Below, piece after piece: positions 34,005 to 42,411 of a stretch of 64,000 bases of DNA (positions within the stretch are counted from its first letter, which is position 1; each line of letters opens with the position of its first letter). Both the position numbers and the translations under genes were made by a program. The notes beneath the pieces are model-generated. The model was not told where the DNA came from. It saw only the letters and a program-made list of their open reading frames with translations, and ran no database searches. This DNA comes from Halovivax cerinus (GTDB lineage Archaea; Halobacteriota; Halobacteria; Halobacteriales; Natrialbaceae), in assembly GCF_024498195.1 (NCBI RefSeq), contig NZ_CP101824.1, positions 310,001 to 374,000 on the forward strand. Reading direction: 5' to 3'.

Positions 34005-34060
34005 CGGTCCACTCCACCGAAACCGCCACCTTCTATCACGTCGACCGCGTCGGAACGCGC

Positions 34061-34621
34061 ATGAGTGATTCGGCTCCGTCTGACGACCCCGACGCCCACG
34101 ACTGGCCGGTGCGCGAGTCGGCCACCGAGTACGAGACCGGCTGGTACGACGGCGGATACGACCTCGTCACCCAGCCCGACGGCAGCGAGAAGCGCTACTA
34201 CTGGGCCGACCTCCCGCCCGCCGTCGTGATCGTCGCGAACACGGGCGAGGAGATCTGTTTCGTCGAACAGTATCGACCGGCGACCCGCGAGACCCACCTC
34301 GAACTCCCCGCCGGTATCGTCGAGGACGGCGAGTCCTACACGCAGGCCGCGGCCCGAGAGCTCGAAGAGGAGACCGGTTTCCGGCCGGAGACGACCGTGC
34401 TGCTTCAGGAGTACGCCGTCGCGACCGGCGTCCTCCGGCACGACCGCGGGATCGTCTACGCCGACGGCCTCGTCCCCGGCGAACGCGAACTCGACTCGAA
34501 CGAGTTCCTCGACGTCACGACCATCCCAATCGACGAGGCGATCCATCGGGCGCGCGAACCGCCGGCCAACGACGCCTCGATCAGCGCCCTGTTGCTGGCT
34601 GCCGAAGACGGATTCATCTGA
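34061..34621 (+). CDS. NUDIX hydrolase (ADP-ribose pyrophosphatase-like)
   Basis: A 186-residue NUDIX enzyme. The Nudix box runs from GIVEDGESY to RELEEETGF (GX5EX7REUXEEXGU, complete). ICFVEQYRPATRETHLELPAG before it is typical of ADP-ribose pyrophosphatases, which hydrolyse ADP-ribose or similar nucleoside diphosphate sugars. The start is the ATG at 34061 (MSDSAPSDD). It is 58 bases upstream of the rhodanese gene. Confidence 0.9.
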   Translation: MSDSAPSDDPDAHDWPVRESATEYETGWYDGGYDLVTQPDGSEKRYYWADLPPAVVIVANTGEEICFVEQYRPATRETHLELPAGIVEDGESYTQAAARELEEETGFRPETTVLLQEYAVATGVLRHDRGIVYADGLVPGERELDSNEFLDVTTIPIDEAIHRAREPPANDASISALLLAAEDGFI

Positions 34622-34679
34622 GCGGTCGTCGGTCGAACCCGTCGGCCTTATTCCTCGCTGGAACCACGTTCCGGTATCG

Positions 34680-35033
34680 ATGGACGGAGAGACGACCCCC
34701 GACGAACTCGCCGACGTACTCGCGGAACCCGACGACGTTCGCGTCGTCGACATCCGCACCCCGGTCAGTTTCGCCCAGGGACACATCCCCGGCAGTGAGA
34801 ACGTCCCGTTCCAGGAGTTGCCACAGCAAGTTCAGGACCTCGCCGGTGCCGAGCACATCGTGACGGTCTGTCCGCACGGCAAATCGAGCGTCCAGGCCGC
34901 CCGCCTCATCGCCTCCTACGAGGGTTGCGCCGACGCGACGGTCGAGAGTCTGGCCGGTGGTCTGACCGCCTGGTGCGACCAGTACGACCTGGAACGGGCT
35001 GACGAGACCGAGACGACCGAATCACCGTTCTGA
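34680..35033 (+). CDS. rhodanese-like sulfurtransferase
   Basis: A 117-residue single-domain rhodanese. VRVVDIRTPVSFAQGHIPGS and the active loop CPHGKSS (Cys about 63) are present. The loop holds the persulfide cysteine, and the six-residue length fits sulfur rather than phosphate substrates. LAGGLTAW is the closing motif. The sulfur acceptor is unknown. Confidence 0.92.
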   Translation: MDGETTPDELADVLAEPDDVRVVDIRTPVSFAQGHIPGSENVPFQELPQQVQDLAGAEHIVTVCPHGKSSVQAARLIASYEGCADATVESLAGGLTAWCDQYDLERADETETTESPF

Positions 35034-35165
35034 GGTGTCACTCCGTCGATGCGCGGACGAGCCCGAGACGACCCACACCGACCGATCTGTTGTGCTGACC
35101 GGTAGCGCCGCTGGTGCGATCACGGCCGTCGGCAAAACGCGGAAGCGGTGATCAGATCATCGGGT

Positions 35166-35459
35166 CTACGCGACGTTGAAGCCCCGATCGCGGAGGAAGT
35201 CCTCGATGCGACCGGTGTGGTTGCCCTGGAGTTCGATGTGGCTGTCCTCGACGGTGCCACCACAGGCGAACTTCGATTTGAGATCCGACGAGAGACTGTC
35301 GAGGTCGACGTCTTTCGGATCGAACCCTTCGATGATCGTTACCTCCTTGCCGTACCTGCGCTCGTCAATGCGGATCGTGAGCTGCTGCTGGCCCTTGGCG
35401 ACGTCCTCACAGACGCAGAGCTCGTCAGGCAACCCGCACGTCGAGCAGACTTCCGACAT
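35166..35459 (-). CDS. SUI1-family translation initiation factor (aIF1/YciH-type)
   Basis: A 97-residue SUI1-fold protein. The N-terminus has a zinc knuckle ([14 protein letters not shown]). The SUI1 core includes [29 protein letters not shown] and [19 protein letters not shown]. It is expected to bind the small ribosomal subunit near the P site and police start-codon selection. It stands alone, convergent with the rhodanese gene. Confidence 0.94.
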   Translation of the reverse strand: MSEVCSTCGLPDELCVCEDVAKGQQQLTIRIDERRYGKEVTIIEGFDPKDVDLDSLSSDLKSKFACGGTVEDSHIELQGNHTGRIEDFLRDRGFNVA

Positions 35460-35552
35460 TACATCAGATGGTACGAAATGGGCATATTAAACACTATCGG
35501 GACCGAGATGCCGTCTGGTGGTCCTTTTTGAGTCGCGGGGAGCCTCGGCCGG

Positions 35553-37790
35553 TCACTCGTGCCGGCCGCCGGTCGGTCCGTACCGACCGACGAGGGCGTC
35601 GACGGCGTCGATCGCGGCCTCTGCGTCCGCCGGAGTGACACCGCTTCCGTACGTCGCCCGTTCGCGAGTCAGCGCCACGTCGTACACTCGCTCGTCGAGA
35701 GTGACCTCCGACGAGAGCGCATCGAGGTAGGCACGTGGCGACTCCGCCGGGCGCCTGGGCCGGTAGCGTCGACCGAGCAGGATCTCGAGTCGGCGATACG
35801 CCCGTTCCGCGTCTCGCGCCGGCTCACCGCTCCGGCGCTGCCAGTAGAGTCTGATCGTCCCGACTACGACCCGACTGAGTCCCGACCGGTATCCGGCCGC
35901 CGCCAGTCCGAGGACCAGTAGAAGCGCCATCGCAAGCTGTTCGGGTGATGGGGTCGGGACGTCGAAGCCACTCTCCCCGCTCGAGTCACCCCCGTTCGCA
36001 CCACCGGTTTCCCCGACGGTCTCGTTTCCGGTGCCGGTCGACGGGCTCTCGTCGGTCGGATCGGTCGTCGACTCGTTCTCCCCGGGCTGGGTTTCGTTGG
36101 ACGGATCAGGCCCCTCGGGTTCGCTCTCGTCGGTGTCCACGTCGGGATTGTCGTTCTCGCGCGCCGATTCGAGTCGGTCCTGATGGACGTCGTCTCGCTC
36201 GTCCGCCGGCGTCGGTTCGAACGGCACCCAGCCAACCCCCGGGAAGTAGACCTCCGGCCAGGCGTGCGCGTCGGTCCCGCGAACGACCCAGGTATCGCCG
36301 TCGATCTGCTCACCCTCCGTGTACCCCGTCGCATAGCGGGCCGGAATGCCCTCCTCTCTGAGCATCATGACCATCGTCGTCGCGAAGTAGACGCAGTACC
36401 CCTCGTCCATCTCCAGGAGGAACGCCGACGCGGTATCACCATCCGGTCGATCGACGTCGAGCGAGTACGACTTCGAATCCCTGAGGTGAGACTCGATACG
36501 CAGAGCCGTCTCGTACGGTGAGTCGGCCCCCTCGACGATGGCGTCCGTCCGGGCCGCGAACGCGTCGGACTGCCCGTCCGATTGCTGGAGGTACCGCGCT
36601 GCGATCGACTCAGGGTACTCCGATCCGGCCGAGTGGAGGCGTGACGGATCCAGGTCGATAACGGCACTCTCGACCGTATACTGATCACCTTCAGTCAACG
36701 GAACGGACGGGTAGATCTGCCCGTGCTCGTCGACCTCCGTGAAGGTGGTCATCTCGCCGTCGATCGAGCGCGCGGATGCCGCTGCCGGCATGACCTGCAC
36801 CGGACTCTCGACGGTCACCGTCTGTGTCAGCCGGTCGGTGCGACCGGGCGGTGTCGAGAGCGGCCCATCGTAGGCCGTCGACCCGCCGGTCGTTATCCAC
36901 TCGTCGCCCGTATACCGGTCGTAGATACCCGTTCGCCAGTAGGCGGGTTCCTCACTGTCGATGGTAAAGCGCACTTCCGGTGAGAGCTCCACGCTCCCGC
37001 TGATCAGCGACCGGTCGGGCGTACCGGCGATGCTCCCTTCGAGCGTTCCCGGACCGCTCCCCTCGACGAGCGGTGACTCCCCGCCGCCCGGGACGAAGGG
37101 AACGAACAGCGCACAGAGGATCATCGTCACGAGGACGATCGTGAGGACGTCGAGGGCCTCGAATCCCGCGTTCCGGCGGGCCAGCTCGCCGAAGGCCACC
37201 GTGCCCGTCGCCGCGACGGCGCCGGCGAGCGTCGGTCCCATCGACGCGTCACCAGTCAACACGAGAAAACAGAGGGCGAGACCCGCCGGCACAACCGCGG
37301 CGGCGTATCGACCCCGAAGCGCGAGATACCACGTCAGGAAGGCCGGGACCGGCGCGTACGCGAGAGCCATCGTTCGCGCTTCGACGACCCGGATCAGGTT
37401 GAGGCCGCGCGCGAGCGTCAGTACGTCTGAGAGCACCGAATCGAGTTGCGCGACGAGCGTCGGGAGGTCGATGCCGGCTACGCTGAAGTACAGCAAGAGC
37501 GCACCGACCCAGGCCAGGGCGCTGAGCGGGATCACGACGCGTTCACTGACGAACGGGGCGACGAGCAAGCCGATCCCCACTGCCGTGACGACGATGGCCA
37601 GCAACTGGTCGGTCCCGCCAACGACGCGAGTTATCTCCCGAAGGACGCTCACGTACGAGCCGATCACTCCGAGGGCACACGCCAGGGCGACGGTCCGGAG
37701 GAGCGTCGGTCCCGGCTGACGATCGCCGGGGAGCCACGCGGAGAGTCGACGATCGACCCGGTCGCCGACGCCAGCGGTCGCGACACTCAT
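35553..37790 (-). CDS. membrane transglutaminase-like protein (DUF3488-TGc-DUF4129)
   Basis: A 745-residue membrane protein. The N-terminal third has seven or more hydrophobic helices (for example ALACALGVIGSYVSVL and VTAVGIGLLVAPFV; DUF3488-like). A large extracellular part contains the transglutaminase core with the catalytic Cys in EGYCVYFATTMVMML, then GTDAHAWPEVYFPG (His) and GWVPFEPTP. An acidic Asn/Glu/Thr linker, a last transmembrane helix and a DUF4129-type cytoplasmic tail (ARDAERAYRRLEILLG) follow. It is the last gene of the MoxR-DUF58-TGc operon, and its ATG overlaps the DUF58 stop. Confidence 0.92.
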   Translation of the reverse strand: MSVATAGVGDRVDRRLSAWLPGDRQPGPTLLRTVALACALGVIGSYVSVLREITRVVGGTDQLLAIVVTAVGIGLLVAPFVSERVVIPLSALAWVGALLLYFSVAGIDLPTLVAQLDSVLSDVLTLARGLNLIRVVEARTMALAYAPVPAFLTWYLALRGRYAAAVVPAGLALCFLVLTGDASMGPTLAGAVAATGTVAFGELARRNAGFEALDVLTIVLVTMILCALFVPFVPGGGESPLVEGSGPGTLEGSIAGTPDRSLISGSVELSPEVRFTIDSEEPAYWRTGIYDRYTGDEWITTGGSTAYDGPLSTPPGRTDRLTQTVTVESPVQVMPAAASARSIDGEMTTFTEVDEHGQIYPSVPLTEGDQYTVESAVIDLDPSRLHSAGSEYPESIAARYLQQSDGQSDAFAARTDAIVEGADSPYETALRIESHLRDSKSYSLDVDRPDGDTASAFLLEMDEGYCVYFATTMVMMLREEGIPARYATGYTEGEQIDGDTWVVRGTDAHAWPEVYFPGVGWVPFEPTPADERDDVHQDRLESARENDNPDVDTDESEPEGPDPSNETQPGENESTTDPTDESPSTGTGNETVGETGGANGGDSSGESGFDVPTPSPEQLAMALLLVLGLAAAGYRSGLSRVVVGTIRLYWQRRSGEPARDAERAYRRLEILLGRRYRPRRPAESPRAYLDALSSEVTLDERVYDVALTRERATYGSGVTPADAEAAIDAVDALVGRYGPTGGRHE

Positions 37791-38848
37791 CCGCTCACCA
37801 CCCTCGCGGGTCCGGTCGTGCTACCCGGTGGCGAGACCGACGAGTCGGTAGTCGCTCCCGCTCCGTCATCCGACGCGACGACGCAGAGGTCGGCGAACGG
37901 CACCGTCCGCTCACCCAGCGTAACCGACACGCCGTCCTCGTCCGCGTCGACGACGACGTCCGCGGCCTCGATTGCCTCCGGTGCGACGGGGCCCGTATCG
38001 AGTCGAGTCAGCGCCACGAAGACGTCGGCGCGTGCGCTCGGCATCGCGTCCAGCTCAGGCTCGCCGGGAAGCGTCAACGAGACGCCCACGTCCAGTTCGA
38101 ACAGGTGGTCCACGAGCGTCGCAACCGCCGCCGCGAGTTCGTCCGGGTCGCCGCCGTCACACGCGCCGACCATGGTGAGGCGATCGAGACCGTCGTCAGC
38201 GACGAACTCCTTTACCACGAGTTCCCCGTCGGGGCGTTTGGCGGCCGATTTCCAGTGAACGTCGCGGAGTGAATCGCCGCGTTCGTACTCGCGCAGGTGC
38301 TCGAAGATCGACCGATCGAACGCCGACGCGTCCGTCGCGAACCCCTCGAGCGTGGCACGGGCCGACGAGGTGAGTTCGTACACCGGCGGGTAGACGAACA
38401 CCGGTTCGGTCGCCTCGTACCGATACCGCGTCACGACGAGGCCCAACGGATCCTGCACAGTCACCGTGAGTGGACCGACGGTTCTGACACCGCGCGACCG
38501 AAGCGAGACCTCGTACGATAGCGTCGTCCGTCCCGAAAGGACGCGTTCGAGGCGTCGCTCCGCGGCGTAGAGCCCGGTCCCGACCGAATCCGTCGCCGTG
38601 ACGACCGTTCCGCGCGTCGCATCGAGTTCGAACGAGACCGTCCGCGTCTCGCCCACGTACCCGGGCGTCACCGGCCGACGCCGCACCGTCGGTCGCGAAC
38701 TCGCGGCGACGATGCCGACCGCGGCAACGGTGACGACGACGAGTGGGGCGACGATGGCGTTCAGCGCCGCACGGCCCCCGTTCAGGGCGATCACCACGCA
38801 CACACCGATCACACCGAGTGCGACGACGCCGCGTACCGTCGGCCTCAT
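37787..38848 (-). CDS. DUF58 membrane-anchored protein
   Basis: A 353-residue protein with two N-terminal transmembrane helices (GVVALGVIGVCVVIALNGG and IVAPLVVVTVAAVGIVAA) and the DUF58 core (REYERGDSLRDVHWKSAAKR at about 188-207). DUF58 is related to the von Willebrand A fold. Such proteins work with MoxR ATPases and transglutaminase-like partners in an uncharacterised maturation or envelope process. Its ends overlap both neighbours by a few bases. Confidence 0.93.
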   Translation of the reverse strand: MRPTVRGVVALGVIGVCVVIALNGGRAALNAIVAPLVVVTVAAVGIVAASSRPTVRRRPVTPGYVGETRTVSFELDATRGTVVTATDSVGTGLYAAERRLERVLSGRTTLSYEVSLRSRGVRTVGPLTVTVQDPLGLVVTRYRYEATEPVFVYPPVYELTSSARATLEGFATDASAFDRSIFEHLREYERGDSLRDVHWKSAAKRPDGELVVKEFVADDGLDRLTMVGACDGGDPDELAAAVATLVDHLFELDVGVSLTLPGEPELDAMPSARADVFVALTRLDTGPVAPEAIEAADVVVDADEDGVSVTLGERTVPFADLCVVASDDGAGATTDSSVSPPGSTTGPARVVSG

Positions 38849-39834
38849 TCGACTGGGACGGTCGAGAGGGCCTCCGCGACGAGGTCGGCGGCGGCAGCGT
38901 CCTCGTGCGCCGTGGAGAACCGAATTCGGTGTGCGAGCGTCTCCTGAGCGACCGCGGCGATATCCTCGGGGATCACGTATCCGCGCTCTTCGGCCACTGC
39001 CCTGGCCATGGCCGCACGGACAAGAGCGATCGTCCCGCGCGGGCTCACGCCGATTTCTGCGTGTTCACGGGTGTACGCGGCGATCCTGGCTGCGTAGTGG
39101 CGGACGGGCTCGCGCACTGTCGTCTCGGCGACGGTCTCGCGCGCGCGAAGGACGTCGCGCCGATCCGCGACCGGTTCGAGCGCCGCGATCGGGTGGTGCG
39201 AGGTGGTCCGATCGAGGAGCCTCGACTCGTCCGCCGGGTCCGGGTAGCCGAGAGAGAGCTTCTTCATGAAGCGGTCGAGTTCCGCGAGCGGAAGCTCGTA
39301 CGTCTGGCTGGGTTCGACGGCGTTCTGCGTCGCGATGACGGTAAACGGGGACGGCAGCGGCCGCGTCTCGCCGTCGACGGTGACCTGCGTCTCCTCCATC
39401 GATTCCAGCAGGGCACTCTGGGTCTTCGGCGGGGCACGGTTGATCTCGTCTGCGAGGACGACGTTCCCGAACACCGGCCCCGGCTGGAACTCGAACTCGC
39501 GCGTCTGCTGATTGAACACGTTCACGCCGGTGATGTCCGACGGGAGGAGGTCGGGCGTAAACTGCACGCGGCTGAACTCGCAGTCGACCGACCGGGCGAT
39601 CGACCGCGTCAGCATCGTCTTTCCCACGCCGGGGACGTCCTCGATGAGGACGTGTCCCCGGGCCAGGATCGCCGTGACGACCTCCCGAATGACGCCCTCG
39701 TTGCCGACGATGACTTCGCTCACGTTTCGCTCGACTCGTTCACACAGGCTCGCGGCCTCGTCGACCGGGAGCGCGTCGACGTCGCCCGTCGAGTGTGCCG
39801 ATTCCTCCAGTCCGGTGCTGTCGACTCCTGTCAT
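38845..39834 (-). CDS. MoxR-family AAA+ ATPase
   Basis: A 329-residue AAA+ ATPase. Walker A is EDVPGVGKTML and Walker B is VLADEINRAPPKTQSALLE, followed by MEETQVTVDG (the MoxR hairpin) and the sensor-1 strand FTVIATQNAVE. The start is the ATG at 39834. A TATA-like CCTATTTTG on the minus strand near 39890 fits a leader of about 30 bases. It is the first gene of the three-gene operon with DUF58 and the transglutaminase protein, and probably acts as its chaperone. Confidence 0.94.
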   Translation of the reverse strand: MTGVDSTGLEESAHSTGDVDALPVDEAASLCERVERNVSEVIVGNEGVIREVVTAILARGHVLIEDVPGVGKTMLTRSIARSVDCEFSRVQFTPDLLPSDITGVNVFNQQTREFEFQPGPVFGNVVLADEINRAPPKTQSALLESMEETQVTVDGETRPLPSPFTVIATQNAVEPSQTYELPLAELDRFMKKLSLGYPDPADESRLLDRTTSHHPIAALEPVADRRDVLRARETVAETTVREPVRHYAARIAAYTREHAEIGVSPRGTIALVRAAMARAVAEERGYVIPEDIAAVAQETLAHRIRFSTAHEDAAAADLVAEALSTVPVE

Positions 39835-40141
39835 TGTGGCTCTCCAGGGCGGCGGCTGCAGATTCGTTACCCAAACAACGGGTTCCGTACAAAATAGGCT
39901 TTGCGTTCTACTCTGATGGCGATGGCTGTCGAAAACGGGGGATGGAAACCCGGACAGTCGGTCCGCGCGTCGCCTCTCCCACGGGCTCCCGTGCGCGTTC
40001 CACACTGAACCGCAGCGGTCAGGCGCATCAGGCCGGGCGTGTCAGGTCCGACGGGTCTGAGAATCCCGCGGCTGGTCGGACGTCAGTGCGTTCGAAAATC
40101 GATTCCTCCGTGGGTTCGCGTGACAGGCGATCGAAGTCGCC
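39835..40141. other. intergenic: moxR promoter and 3' flank of the cold-shock gene
   Basis: No gene seen. The TATA-like site for moxR lies near 39886-39896 (AAAATAGG on the plus strand). The rest is GC-rich without repeats. Confidence 0.4.
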
Positions 40142-40336
40142 TTACAACCGTTCGACGTTCTGCGCTCGGGGGCCCTTCTCGGCCTCGACGATCTCGAACT
40201 CCAGTTCCTGGCCCTCCTCCAGGTCCGGACCGCCAATGTCTTCCATGTGGAAGAAGACGTCCTCGTCCGCGTCGTCAGTTTCGATGAAGCCGTAACCGCC
40301 CGTATCGTTGAAGAACGCAACCGTACCTTTCGCCAT
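40142..40336 (-). CDS. cold-shock protein (CspA-type)
   Basis: A 64-residue single OB-fold cold-shock domain that binds single-stranded nucleic acids. RNP1 is GGYGFIE and RNP2 is DVFFHMED. The start MAKGTVAFFND and the end GPRAQNVERL are standard. The start is the ATG at 40336. A minus-strand TATA box (ATTTATGC, 40363-40370) is 27-34 bases upstream, so the mRNA should be leaderless or nearly so. Confidence 0.96.
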   Translation of the reverse strand: MAKGTVAFFNDTGGYGFIETDDADEDVFFHMEDIGGPDLEEGQELEFEIVEAEKGPRAQNVERL

Positions 40337-40362
40337 TGCACGCCAATGTAGACGTGTTGACG

Positions 40363-40370
40363 GCATAAAT
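40363..40370 (-). promoter_or_regulatory. TATA box of the cold-shock gene
   Basis: The minus strand reads ATTTATGC, 27-34 bases before the ATG at 40336, giving a transcript start at or next to the start codon. Confidence 0.6.
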
Positions 40371-40447
40371 GTTCTGGAGGGTGGTACCGAACCACGTGCT
40401 GTCGTGTCGATCTCCTGCGACGGCGGACAGCGAGGTGAGACGAGTAG

Positions 40448-40564
40448 TCACCGAACTCCGCGCCAGCAACTCCCAACGAACGTATCGTAAAACCAGACAC
40501 CAGCGCCTACGAAGCCGACGAAGACACCGACCCCCCAGGAGTCGAACGAGAAGATCGAGCGCAC
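40448..40564 (-). CDS. possible 38-residue hydrophobic peptide
   Basis: A short frame from a GTG at 40564. It reads as one hydrophobic, Gly/Val/Phe/Trp-rich helix (WGVGVFVGFVGAGVWFYD) ending with Arg residues, and codons mostly end in C or G as in real genes here. The other two frames over the same DNA are Leu/Arg-rich and unlikely. No Shine-Dalgarno or TATA was identified. It lies in the 330-base gap between the cold-shock gene and the zinc-finger gene, which otherwise holds nothing I recognise. Confidence 0.3.
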   Translation of the reverse strand: MRSIFSFDSWGVGVFVGFVGAGVWFYDTFVGSCWRGVR

Positions 40565-40666
40565 CCATCGGACCCAATAGGAGCGTGGAGTCGGTCGTAC
40601 GCCCCAATTTCTAATTCGACAGACTGTACAGTGATCCTGAGAACGCCTCGCACGTCGGACCGGACG

Positions 40667-40987
40667 TCACCACTCGATGCACTCGGGACAGACGAATCCC
40701 GATTCCGTACGCCACTGTCGGCTGGTTTCGCGACCACAATGGGCACACGGCCGGCCCTGCCCGACCGCGAGTGTGACCGTCGGTCGATCCGCGCCGTCGG
40801 ACGATTCGGATTCGGCAACGTCCGGAGCGTCAGCTGACTCGTCTCCCTCGACCCCACCAGCCTCCGGACTCTCGTCGCCGTCGGGGTTCGGTTCGGCCGC
40901 TGACGCGCTCGATGGTGCGGCCGATTCGTCTCCATCCGCGTGCGACTCCGTGGATCCGGCGAAGTCGGAGAGCGTCGACCGTTTCAC
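40667..40987 (-). CDS. small zinc-finger protein (DUF7573-like)
   Basis: A 106-residue protein that starts at a GTG (40987); no ATG is in frame upstream before non-coding sequence. The N-terminus VKRSTLSDFAG begins a helical segment. A long acidic/Ser/Ala linker follows, and the C-terminus is a compact treble-clef-like finger CAHCGRETSRQW...FVCPECIEW. It resembles the haloarchaeal family DUF7573. It may bind nucleic acid or a protein partner. Confidence 0.75.
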   Translation of the reverse strand: MKRSTLSDFAGSTESHADGDESAAPSSASAAEPNPDGDESPEAGGVEGDESADAPDVAESESSDGADRPTVTLAVGQGRPCAHCGRETSRQWRTESGFVCPECIEW

Positions 40988-41105
40988 GGAAGAACCGTCG
41001 GGCCAGAGGACCGTAAGTCATCCGGGCCGGCGCCGCGCCGGCGGCGGTAACCGGCAGCCTGACGCAACCGGTATCACCAAATACCGCCGGTCGAAAGCGA
41101 GACGT

Positions 41106-41297
41106 ATGACGGACATTCCCCCGACGCACTTCGGCGAACAGCTCTCGGAACTGGTCGCGCTCTTCGGCGACGTCGCCACCGGCGAGTTGCTCGCGCCGCT
41201 GCTCTTTCTCGTCGGCGCCGCCCTGGTCGGCGGGTCGGTCGCGTTCGTCGGCTACCTGGCCGCCGGTGCCGCCGTCGACAGCGTTACGCCGAGCTGA
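41106..41297 (+). CDS. small single- or double-spanning membrane protein
   Basis: A 63-residue protein. After a polar start (MTDIPPTHFGEQLSELVALFGD) there is a long hydrophobic stretch (LLAPLLFLVGAALVGGSVAFVGYLAAGAAV) that could span the membrane once or form a hairpin with a Gly-rich turn. No family is recognised. The start is the ATG at 41106. It is divergent from the zinc-finger gene and convergent with the F420 reductase gene. Confidence 0.72.
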   Translation: MTDIPPTHFGEQLSELVALFGDVATGELLAPLLFLVGAALVGGSVAFVGYLAAGAAVDSVTPS

Positions 41298-41361
41298 GGA
41301 GTTGGCGTCACACGGGTAGCCGCTGTCAGTCGAGTTAGCGCCACCACTCGGCACGTCAGCG

Positions 41362-42411
41362 TCACTCGGCCCCGCTCGACGCTCGGTCCAGTGCCGTCGC
41401 CGCGTCGTCGACAGCCCTGTCGATGTCGGGACCCAGGGGTGAGCCGACGACGATTCCGTCGACGTGCTCCAGGAGGTCACGGTACCGCTCGGTCACCGTC
41501 TCGACCGTCCCCGCGACGCAGAACGCGTCGATCATCGTGGGCGTCACCCGGTCGAACGCCTCGCCGAGGGATCCCCGTTCGAGGGCCTCGCTCACCGCCC
41601 GCGCCGCGTCGGGGTCGATATCGTGACGGTCGAGAGTCGGCTCTGCGGCGCCGCCGGCGATGAACGCGACCGGCGGGCGGGCGGCCTCCCGGGCGGCCTC
41701 GTCGGTTTCGGCGACACTCGTGCTGGCGAACGCGAGCGTTCGTGGCGGGTCGCGCTCCGCGTCCCGTTTCGCGAGTCCGTCCTCGAGGGAATCGCGCGCC
41801 CACGCGAGATCACGTGGGTGGGCCGCGTTGATCAGTACGCCGTCTCCGTGCGCGGCGCTCATGCCGAGCATCCCAGGCCCCTGCGCGCCGACGAAGACCG
41901 GGACGTCGACGGGGTCCAGGTTCAGAGACGCGTCCTCGACGGTCACGGCCCCGTCGTGGGTGACCGTCTCTCCGGCCCACAACCGGCGGGCGACCCGCAT
42001 CGTCTCGAGTACGCGTCGCAGGGGCCGATCGCGCTCGATACCGAGTGCGGCGAGCGTCGATCGATCCCCCGCGCCCAGCCCGCAGATCGCTCGGCCATCA
42101 CTGACCTCGTCGAGTGTCGCTATGGCCGAGGCGAGCGTGGCCGGGTGGCTCTCGTAGGGGTTGACGACGCCCGGTCCGAGAGCGATTGCCTCGGTGGCGT
42201 CCGCCATCCTGGTGAGGGTTATCCACGGGTCCCGATTGAAGTAGTGCGAACTGGTAAACGCCGCGTCGAAGCCCGCTGTCTCGGCGTGAGCGGCCAGTTC
42301 GGCGATCCGCTCGAGCGGGTGTTCGGGCGTGAGTTCGATCCCCCACGAGACCTCGGCGGGGTCGACGTCGTCGTCCGCTTGCCCCGACCCCTCTTCGGCG
42401 TCGGCGGTCAT
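41362..42411 (-). CDS. F420-dependent LLM-class oxidoreductase (Mer-like)
   Basis: A 349-residue bacterial-luciferase-like (LLM) flavin/F420 enzyme similar to methylene-tetrahydromethanopterin reductase. Typical segments are AETAGFDAAFTSSHYFNRDPWI, GPGVVNPYESHPATLASAIATLDEVS, AICGLGAGD and VPVFVGAQGPGMLGMSAAHGDGVLIN. The start is the ATG at 42411, which overlaps the stop of cofE (ATGA). This coupling to an F420 biosynthesis gene strongly supports F420 as cofactor. In haloarchaea, which lack methanogenesis, the substrate may be a folate-type C1 carrier or something else. Confidence 0.9.
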   Translation of the reverse strand: MTADAEEGSGQADDDVDPAEVSWGIELTPEHPLERIAELAAHAETAGFDAAFTSSHYFNRDPWITLTRMADATEAIALGPGVVNPYESHPATLASAIATLDEVSDGRAICGLGAGDRSTLAALGIERDRPLRRVLETMRVARRLWAGETVTHDGAVTVEDASLNLDPVDVPVFVGAQGPGMLGMSAAHGDGVLINAAHPRDLAWARDSLEDGLAKRDAERDPPRTLAFASTSVAETDEAAREAARPPVAFIAGGAAEPTLDRHDIDPDAARAVSEALERGSLGEAFDRVTPTMIDAFCVAGTVETVTERYRDLLEHVDGIVVGSPLGPDIDRAVDDAATALDRASSGAE

